Below are positions 56,718 to 64,000 of a DNA stretch of 64,000 nt, in pieces. Within the stretch, counting starts at the first letter, position 1, and each line of letters starts with the position of its first letter. Both the position numbers and the translations under genes were made by a program. Source of the DNA: Porphyra umbilicalis (Eukaryota > Rhodophyta > Bangiophyceae > Bangiales > Bangiaceae); assembly GCA_002049455.2 (NCBI GenBank), contig KV919046.1, positions 39,337-103,336 on the forward strand, given 5' to 3'. Below the pieces are notes generated by a model. It was not told where the DNA came from. It saw nothing but the letters and a program-made list of their open reading frames with translations, and did not search any database.

Positions 56718-58316
56718 ATGGATGCAGCGCGTCGTGGCTCTGACGAGGCATTCGTGGACGAGTGGCCAAACGCGGAAGGAGACCTGTCTGATGTCGACTC
56801 GGACGCTGAAGAAGGTGAGCGCGTTGCTGCTGTCGCCGGCGATGCACGCAGCATCCATCGTGTTGCTTATCGTCTGTACGGGCGAGCAGGGCGCCGCCCG
56901 CGTCAGCGTCGCAGCGCGGAAGTTCGTATTGCTATTGCTGTGAACCGTCAAACGGTATTGAGGTGTGCGCGGTATGTGGCGGCGGCGGGCGCGGGCGCCG
57001 ACGTCCGCCCGGCACCCATTGAGGCTGCGATTGATCCGTGCGGTGTGAGGTCGGACGCCTCGGTCGTTCTTCGCGATGGCGACGTATTGCTGGTGGAGGC
57101 GAAAGGAGTGTCCCTAGGTGGCCCGAGTGGCCGTGGCGGCTCGTGTGGTGGCACTGCTGGCAAGGGAAGTCCTGCTGGGAACGATGAAGTGCTTGGAGCA
57201 GCCGTCGTGGAGCTGGATGCCAGGCAGAGCAACCTCCCCCGCAAGAGGCAGCGCACGATATTGGAGGTCATGCGAGTGTCACGAGCCTCGCCGCTTGTCC
57301 CGCGCGGAGTGAGAGTGGGTTGCCACGGCGTCCCCCAACCGTCTCGCTCGTCGCCCCCTACCCTGCCCACCGCACACGGCCTCGGCTCTGCTGCTGCCGC
57401 GCGTGAAGCTGGTGGCATTGACGCCGCTGATGCTGCTCGTGTGGCTTCCCGGTCGACAAGCGGGGCGACCACTGCCGCATCGGACGCCCCAGCGCGGGCG
57501 GTGCCAGTTGTGATATTGCCCGCGGTTGAGCGTCTCCCGACGGCGTCAGCGTATACGTCGATGCGGCGGTCGTGGCGACGGGTCGAGGGCGTTGCCTCCT
57601 TCAAGCACACTCCTTACCTCGGCGACACCGACGACGCGCATGCTGCGGCGGCGCCCATCATGCGCAAGAACGGGTGGACTGCCCCCAACTGTAACAGTGA
57701 CGGCAGTGACGCGTCAGACGATGAGCCTACCCACCTCGGCAATCGATACCATTCGCTTGAAGAGCGGACCTTCCGGATGGCGCAGCGCGCCGGCGTGTAC
57801 GCAGTTGTTCAAGCGCTTGGTGACGCGCCGGCGGTGGTGCACACCTTGAGCGAGGTGCTGGGGGAGACGCTGCCTCACATGACGCACGTGGTTGAGCTCG
57901 TCCAGCGGAGGGGGGATGACCACCGCCGCGCCGCGTCAGAGCGCGAGGCGCAGGCCACCCGCCAAGCCGCTCTGGAGCAGCTGACGGGTGGCGCCAGCCT
58001 CGCAGTGGTGCTCGCTAGCGGCGCTGTACGGGAGCAGGGCGGTCGTGTGGGCTGGTTCTGCGTTTCCAAGCCGCGGGAGCGGCGCTCCCGAGGCCCGAGT
58101 GCGAGGCGCACCGGTCGCTTTTGGGGGCCTCCACGTCTGCGGCTGCGGCGTCAGCGGCCGACGTCGCAGCCGCTCGCCTCCCCCTTTGAGTCGTGTGTGG
58201 GCTCTGCGGCAAGCCGAGCTAGTTCGGCAGTCGCACACGGAGAGCGACGCGATGCGCAACGACGCCGCTGCTGTTCGGACGCTACGCACAGTCGTTCGAG
58301 CTCATGGCGGCGCTGA
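56718..58316 (+). CDS. unrecognised protein with acidic N-terminus and helical C-terminal part
   Basis: Start ATG 56718 (MDAARRGSDEAF); the frame is open further upstream to 56481. The N-terminus is acidic (DLSDVDSDAEEGE). The middle has IDPCGVRSDASVVLRDGDVLLVEAKG, then a Ser/Ala/Pro-rich stretch. The best conserved-looking part is HLGNRYHSLEERTFRMAQRA followed by LGETLPHMTHVVELVQRRGDD and an Arg/Ala helix. After about 58040 this frame becomes Arg/Ser-rich, while another frame reads sensibly (LRQAELVRQSHTESDAMRND...) to a stop at 58425. An intron or frame break near 58050-58190 is therefore likely, and the true end may be 58425. A possible GTGAGC donor at 56815 would change the N-terminus. 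No family is recognised. Confidence 0.5.
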   Translation: MDAARRGSDEAFVDEWPNAEGDLSDVDSDAEEGERVAAVAGDARSIHRVAYRLYGRAGRRPRQRRSAEVRIAIAVNRQTVLRCARYVAAAGAGADVRPAPIEAAIDPCGVRSDASVVLRDGDVLLVEAKGVSLGGPSGRGGSCGGTAGKGSPAGNDEVLGAAVVELDARQSNLPRKRQRTILEVMRVSRASPLVPRGVRVGCHGVPQPSRSSPPTLPTAHGLGSAAAAREAGGIDAADAARVASRSTSGATTAASDAPARAVPVVILPAVERLPTASAYTSMRRSWRRVEGVASFKHTPYLGDTDDAHAAAAPIMRKNGWTAPNCNSDGSDASDDEPTHLGNRYHSLEERTFRMAQRAGVYAVVQALGDAPAVVHTLSEVLGETLPHMTHVVELVQRRGDDHRRAASEREAQATRQAALEQLTGGASLAVVLASGAVREQGGRVGWFCVSKPRERRSRGPSARRTGRFWGPPRLRLRRQRPTSQPLASPFESCVGSAASRASSAVAHGERRDAQRRRCCSDATHSRSSSWRR

Positions 58317-58425
58317 TGCTGCCGCGCACCTGCCGTCTGTCGGCACTCTGTTCGGTGCTGGCCACGCGGCGCCAACCGGCGCCAATGTTGCCGGACCCGC
58401 TATAGCGGTGGCGGGCGAAGTGTAG

Positions 58426-59277
58426 CTGCCGCAAAGGGGACATTTGAGTCGTCTCTTGTGCCGTGTCTGTCTGCGGTATGCGTGTTCGACTGCACGGCGC
58501 ACGTGACGGCGACCCGCTAGCTGTGCCGCTTCCCCCTCGCCCGGTTGGTCTTCCTCGTGGCGCCGACGGTGCGGACGCGGACGGGCTATAGGTGGTCTCC
58601 CCGCCGCGCTTGGGGCGACTCGGCAGTCGCCGCAGTTGCCCCACGCGCCGGCGCAGGCGCACGGTTCTCGGCTTACTTCGACTGGGCGGACGCGACGGGT
58701 CTGCATGTTGGTCCGAGTGTCGAGTTACGTGTTGGCTCGGCCGTCGCCGACGACGCGCGGCGAACAGATGTTGGGCCAGATACAGGGTGCCGCGGCCGCC
58801 CGCCGGTTTCCACTGTTGTGGCTAAATAGCGTTGCTGTTGCCCCACGCGATGGGCGACGTCGCCGGGCGTTTCGCGGGTGGCACCAGGCGCGCCACTGCG
58901 GGCGGGACTGGGTCACCCGCTTTTAGCAACGCTGTCGGCGCTTCTGTTGGCGATGGTTCGGCCGCTGTAGCTGGTACCTCCTCGGCGAAGTGCGGACGCC
59001 GATGCTCCTCGGCCTCCAACCACTCATGCGGAGGATATGGACGTCGCACGTGTCGACGACGTCTGGCAGCGGCCGTCGTTGTCTTCTCTGTGGCGTGGGC
59101 GGCGCGCCCGAGTCCACCACTCGGCAAATCGCCCAGGCGGCCAGTGGGTGCTTTGAGTGCCGGTCTCGACCCCCGCGTGCGAGCTGTTATGCGTTCCGTG
59201 CCTCGTGCTGTGGGCGGTTGGCGAGTCGACCAGGTGGGGGCTGCTGCAGATGGGAGCTGACATTGTCCGGTGTGCAG
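58426..59277. other. probable 5' region of Enhancer-of-zeste-like gene
   Basis: No single frame is convincing, but short open stretches in all three plus frames are Cys-rich or Ala-rich. The protein encoded downstream normally has several hundred residues before its SANT2 segment, so missing 5' exons probably lie here. I cannot place splice sites. Confidence 0.35.
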
Positions 59278-60476
59278 GACACCTGCCGCCTTGCTCGGTT
59301 TGTGGCTGGCAAGACGTGTCGCCGCGTGGCTGAGTTTTTTGGAGGGTCCGGGGCTTCTTCTGCTCTGCGCGTCACCGGTGGAGCAGCCGTTGCAGGACCC
59401 TGGCCTAGAAGCTGTCGGGAGTTCTGGAGGCGACGGCGGGGAGTTGCGCCGGCGGGTTGGACGAGGACAGCGGGGGGTCGGCAACGGCGTCGCAGTGCTC
59501 CCCTGCCCCGCATTGCTCTCTTTGCAGCTCTCGCGCCTCCCGTCAATCGGGCACGACCAACAGCCAGGACGACCCCTGCGCGCCGGACAAGGTGCACGAC
59601 TTTGCGCACTGCTTTCACAGCAGGGAGTGTACAGAGGAGCGGTGTCGGTGCGCGCGCACCGGGTTGGCGTGCGAGAAGACGTGTGGGTGCGCTCAGTATC
59701 GCTGGACGGCGGGCTCGCCGTCTTGGGCAGGCTTGGGCTCTGCACACTCAATCGGCAAGAGTGTCCTAGCGCCTGGGTCTCGGTTGTGCGGTCGTCGCAT
59801 ATGGTGTGCATGTGTGCCGCCGTCGAGGTGCGACACGGATGAGTGCCCGTGTTTCGCGGTGGACAGGGAGTGCGACCCCGATGCCTGCGACACTTGCGGT
59901 GCGCATTGGCATCCAAGCACTGGGGTCGATGGTGCGCCTCACTCACCGGATGACGGCGTGCACCGTGCCGGTGCGCAGGTACTACGAGGAGCGGGGTTGC
60001 TGATTGTGGCTGACGTTGAGAGCGGGGGTGTCGCTGCCGGAGGCGTTGTAGGCCGCCGTCGCTGTCGCAACGTCCAACTCCAAGTCGGTGCCCGCGTTCG
60101 TTGCGTGCTTGGTCGCTCGGACGCTCACGGATTCGGTGTCTTCGCTGCTGAGGGTGCGGCGCAAGGCGACTTTGTTGGTGAGTACGTCGGTGAACTCATC
60201 TCAAATGCGGAGGCGGCAGCGCGTGGGCGCGTGTACGACGCCAAGGGGGTGAGCTTCCTGTACTCCATCACCAAGACGGTGAACATAGACGCTACACGGG
60301 TGGGCAACCGGCTGAAATTCATGAACCACCGCACGACGGAGCATGCCAACGTCGAGGCGAAGCTGCTGAGCGTGTGTGCCGAGATTAGAGTCGGGTTGCT
60401 TGCCAAGGCGCCGCTGTGTGCCGGGGAGGAGTTGTTCTTTGATTATGGATACGAGGTGCCAGGGTGGGTTGAGTGA
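59278..60476 (+). CDS. Enhancer-of-zeste-like histone H3K27 methyltransferase (5' part incomplete)
   Basis: Three pieces identify the PRC2 catalytic subunit family. At 59278-59340 is DTCRLARFVAGKTCRRVAEF, matching the second SANT domain of EZH proteins and preceded by a GTGTGCAG acceptor. From 59528, after TTTGCAG and in a different frame, comes the CXC zinc domain: HCFHSRECTEERCRC, LACEKTCGC, then RCDTDECPCFAVDRECDPDACDTCGA. From about 60085 comes the SET domain: GDFVGEYVGELIS, VYDAKGVSFLYS, NIDATRVGNRLKFMNHR and GEELFFDYGYE. The SET asparagine-histidine pair is kept, but the usual NHS...PNC reads NHRTTEHAN. A 20-odd-residue insert divides the CXC domain and may be an intron. At least one intron must lie between 59340 and 59527; its donor is unclear. 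The likely role is nuclear heterochromatin and silencing of genes or transposons. The stop is TGA at 60474. Confidence 0.78.
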
Positions 60477-61371
60477 AGTGTGCGTGTGCTGCTTCTCACG
60501 GACCTACAGGACACGGTGCCGTCGGCCGCCGGGGAGGTGCATCAATGAGAACCTCATGCGCGCTTCGCGTTGTGCCCTGTCCTTTGTCCTTGGAAAGGCT
60601 GTCATTTCTCCGGTGCATTGAGCGCGTCGTTTGTGCCACTGGAAACGCAGCTGAACTTGTTGTGCAATGACGACCATACGACGCGCCTCTTTTTTCTGAG
60701 CCCAGCGTGTGCGCCCGAGAGTCGACGCTAATTCGAAGACGGCTCCAATTGCGTGCACAACACAGGCCTTTCTTGTGTTCGTGTCACTTTCGAGAAAGAC
60801 AAAGTCTGGTGGATATGTGCGCCACAGAGGGGGGCGGTGGAAGGGATCTCTGTAAGTTTCCTGACAGCTGTCATCCAATGATCGCGCGCCATTGCAAAGT
60901 GAGAGCAATATCTCGAACACACGCAAGTGCAGTCGCACGACGAAGTTGCCGGTCGGAGACGCACACGCGCGGTGCTCACGTTGCGTTCGTTTGCCTGCTG
61001 GTGCCGGGCGCCGTCGTGGCGCCCGAAGTTGAAGAGCGGGCGCACGCGCAGTGTGTCGCTGTGCATTAACGGCGGCACCACACTGGCGCGGTCGGGAGAG
61101 CCATTTTAAGGCTCCGGGGGGCTGTGGCGGAGCCGCGCGTTGAGCGCGTAGCGCACCCGGCATCGCGCCAAGACACGGGCGCTGTCGCCGACGCGGACGT
61201 GGTCGGCTTGATTTTCATATCGGGGGGGGGGCGCAGAGGCGCGCGGGAAGTGCGTGGCGGATCTTCTTTCGCATCTCGACCCGGCCGCCGTCGGCGAAGG
61301 GGACGTGCGCCGACGGCGTCGCGGACGTGGTTGCCTCGGTTCGCATCTCGGGGGGGGGATGGCCAAGGCGC
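60477..61371. other. intergenic, no supported gene
   Basis: Moderate GC with short overlapping frames on both strands (longest 219 codons at 60504-61163, minus). No domain is recognised. It includes the 3' end of the SET gene. Confidence 0.45.
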
Positions 61372-61959
61372 GGTGCTCTTGCGCGTCGTGCACGTTGCAG
61401 TGGAGCTTGTGGTGGCGGCGGCGGAGGCGGTGTGCCTGGTGGACATCTTGTCACGGCTGCTGTGGCCGTGCTCGCGGTGCTGCTGGCGGTGCTGCTGCTG
61501 GTGCAAGTGCTGGCTGTCGTGGTGCTCTTGCGCGTCTTGCACGTTGCAGTGGAGCTTGTGGTGGCGGCGGCGGAGGCGGTGCGCCTGGTTGACATCTTGG
61601 CACGGCTGTTGTGGCCGTGCACGCGGTGCTGCTGGCGGTGCTGCTGCGGGTGCAAGTGCTGGCTGTCGTGGTGCTCTTGCGCGTCGTGCACGATGCAGTG
61701 GAGCTTGTGGTGGCGGCGGCGGAGGCGGTGTGCCTGGTGGACATCTTGGCACGGCTGTTGTGGCGGTGCTCGCGGTGCTGCTGGCGGTGCTGCTGCGGGT
61801 GCGAGTGCTGGCTGTCGTGATGCTCTTGCGCGTCGTGCACGTTGCAGTGGAGCTTGTGGTGGCGGCGGCGGAGGCGAAGCGCCTGGTTGACATCTTGGCA
61901 CGGCTGTTGTGGCCGTGCACGCGGTGCCGCTGGCGGTGCTGCTGCGGGTGCAAGTGCTG
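61372..61959. repeat. 149-bp minisatellite, about four copies
   Basis: Units start at 61372, 61521, 61670 and 61819, each beginning GGTGCTCTTGCGCGTC (the last with one change), about 90% identical by eye. Each unit contains its own smaller GGTGCTGCTGGCGGTGCTGCTG run. The period is not a multiple of three, yet most frames on both strands stay open across the array, giving frames of more than 300 codons that are composition effects. Confidence 0.88.
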
Positions 61960-64000
61960 TGTAGTACTACGCCAGAGGCATTGTATTCGTGGCTGTGGGC
62001 GCTGGTACTCGGAAGCCGGGTGGTCGGTGGTGTGTCGCCTTTGTGGCGTGCCACTGCGGCGTGTGAGCGCCTGCGGCGCACGTGTCTGGGTGAGCTCGTC
62101 CGATTGTCCGGTGCTGACAGCGGGGCGTGCCAATCCAGATTGGGTAGTGTTATGCATTGGAGGGAATTATCTGCATCGTAGGTATTTGGCAGCGCGGGAC
62201 CGGGCCAACTAGTGGCCCCGGGCCCCGCGCAGCGGTTTCTGCCCTTTAAGGACGAAGGGCGACGACGGTGGGAGGCACCGTCGTCGCCGGCAAGTAAACC
62301 GTGCCTGTTTGTCTTGGCATTTCGGTCGGCCTGACTTCCTGGACCTCGAGTCCCATAGCGGGTGACGCACGAGCGGCTAGGACGGCCGGTACATCCCTCC
62401 TCTCCGAGGTGATCGCGATTCATTGTACTACATTTGGCGCTCCGGGTGAGACTCTGGCATTGCTAGCGCGGTGCCGGGGACGAACTATGTTGGTGCATCG
62501 ATCGCGTGACCCTAGAGGGGTTGTCTTGGGTGCGGATCTGGCGGTCGAGCGAGGACGTCCCGAGGGACCGTGCTTCCTGTTGTCTTTTTGGATTGCGGAT
62601 CTTCCTCTCCTTCCCCGCTCAACGATGTCGCGTGGTAGATCGACATGCCTGGCAAGCATCAAGAGCAACCACGCCATCGGCGGGAGACGACGGCACGCTG
62701 GCGCGGCCAACCCGGGACCCGGGTCTTCGGCAGAGGGTCGGCCCCGGCCTGGCGGCGGTGGTACGGTGGTAGGTGAGTTGGACTCCCTACCCGAGGACCC
62801 CGGCCACACGCCGACCAACGGGACTCGTCCCCCCATCATCCGGAACGGGTGGCTGCGGGCACGGTGTGCCGCGATTGGCCGCCAGGGGGCCTCCAACCAA
62901 CCCCTGGAATCAAGGCTCGCCGGGCTATGGGACGTTGGCCACTTCCCATTGGGATCCGGGTGACGTCAAGCGGTGCTTGGCCGGTGAGCTGTGTCGGTTG
63001 TGGCGATGGATCTGACATGTTCATCCCGACCGCGCTGCGGTACGATTGAGATGGCGTCCTCGGCGCTGGGCTACGATACTGTGCCGGATTGGCGACCCGG
63101 ACGGCGGCGGTGCTCAGCGTTGGAGCGCTCTCCCGGGAATTCCCGGCGGGGAAATCGACGGAGTAGCGTGAGGCGGATGAAGACCAAGAATATTGGCGGG
63201 GTCGTCACCATTGGTGTCTTCCCCCGGCGTCGCCGGAAATGTGGGTGGGGCTTTGCTCGTGGCAGCCCACCCCGGTGATGACGCCCTGTCGAGCATCTCG
63301 AAGAACATCCGGCCCCACGCGGGGTATTCGGCAGACAGCGCTACTAAGTTGCGACAAGGACCGGGCAAGATAAGACGCGACTAGTATCGCGCAACGCGAG
63401 ATAGAGAGGAAGCAGATAATGGGGCGAGCGCAAGACACAAGAGTGGCGGCTGCGATAACGACGACGAGCCGTCGGGAACCTCAAAACCGACGGCAATGAC
63501 GGCGCGTCGGCGGCATCGACGACTGAGTCGTTGACAGCGACCGATCAAGGGCGTCGTCGACGCGATCGCATTCGGCGGCGCAACGGGCGGACATCTGCGT
63601 CGCTGTCCTCTTGCCCCGACCCAAGATCGAGCCGACGGATCCGGCACCGCCGGCACACGTAGCAACGCGCCGTCCCTCTGGGGCGGGCGCTGATTCGTGA
63701 CCAGCGCCCCACCCCGGAGGGGGGGGGCCGGCTCGGAGCGATGCATGCTCGCGGCGGCAAAGCCGCCACAGTCGGCTCCGTTGAGGAGAAGGAGGGGCGA
63801 CGCCCGTGCCGGGCGTCGGCGCACGCGGCCCGTTCGTCCCCTGGTCGTGGGGACGACGGCGCGGGCACGGGCACGGCGACGGGTGACGCCCCTGAAAGGG
63901 ATGGACGGGCGTTGGCAGCGCGGGGCATCCCCGGGGACGGACGGTCCTCGACGACGGCGGCGTTGCGGTTGCGGCGTCGACGACTGAGTCGCTGACGGCG
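61960..64000. other. no supported gene
   Basis: GC-rich sequence with short frames (220 codons at 62301-62963 plus, 147 codons at 63381-63824 minus). No recognisable domain, RNA gene or transposon end. A gene may continue past the window edge, but nothing here shows it. Confidence 0.4.

Noticed and set aside
59696..59769. Intron inside the CXC domain using GTATCG donor and CCTAG acceptor
   Set aside because: Removing it (74 bp) would throw the conserved CACVPPSRCDTDECPC segment out of frame; other nearby acceptors fail the same test.
61372..61959. CRISPR-like array
   Set aside because: The repeats are contiguous 149-bp units without unique spacers, in a eukaryotic context.
61124..62423. Overlapping 360-400-codon frames in both directions at the minisatellite
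   Set aside because: They arise from a stop-poor repeat shifting frame each unit; no domain and no consistent codon pattern.

Overview
The window is GC-rich nuclear DNA of a unicellular eukaryote. Spliceosomal introns with mostly GTACGT donors interrupt conserved domains. Start codons sit in GCCATGG-like contexts, and there are no operons or ribosome binding sites. The gene content is eukaryotic: a histidine-brace lytic polysaccharide monooxygenase, a full ABCC/MRP transporter, a mitochondrial/vacuolar-type ABCB half transporter, a protein-kinase-like protein, a Tigger/pogo transposase and an Enhancer-of-zeste-like SET protein. I cannot name the lineage; a free-living GC-rich protist fits best.

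Layout. 1-6.7 kb: no supportable gene, but a small transposon with perfect 27-bp terminal inverted repeats (3524-4151), another inverted-repeat element (5184-5746) and GC-rich islands. 6.76-14.84 kb: one giant alanine-rich coiled-coil protein. 17.1-19.0 kb: three-exon secreted LPMO-like protein with a C-terminal cysteine-rich module. 19.76-25.81 kb: ABCC transporter (four exons). 26.1-29.8 kb, minus strand: protein-kinase-like gene that looks catalytically dead, convergent with the transporter. 29.8-33.9 kb: intergenic DNA with several foldback sequences. 33.89-36.39 kb: ABCB6/HMT1-like half transporter with one in-frame TAG. 36.41-52.52 kb: three direct copies and one inverted copy of a ~2.95-kb palindromic element. 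The direct copies repeat every ~3398 bp, and an intact-looking Tigger transposon sits between the third copy and the inverted copy. 53.5-60.5 kb: two unrecognised proteins, a tandem-repeat locus, and the Enhancer-of-zeste-like gene. 61.37-61.96 kb: a 149-bp minisatellite. The remainder is unassigned.

Two features colour all annotation here. In the 6-30 kb block every large gene changes reading frame exactly at long G or C homopolymers. Joining frames across these runs restores sensible proteins, so run lengths in this assembly are suspect, or the runs are truly hypervariable. The 36-52 kb array shows variants shared between inverted arms, which points to ongoing arm-to-arm conversion. The genes do not form an obvious pathway; the dominant story is mobile-element and repeat biology around otherwise independent housekeeping-type genes.
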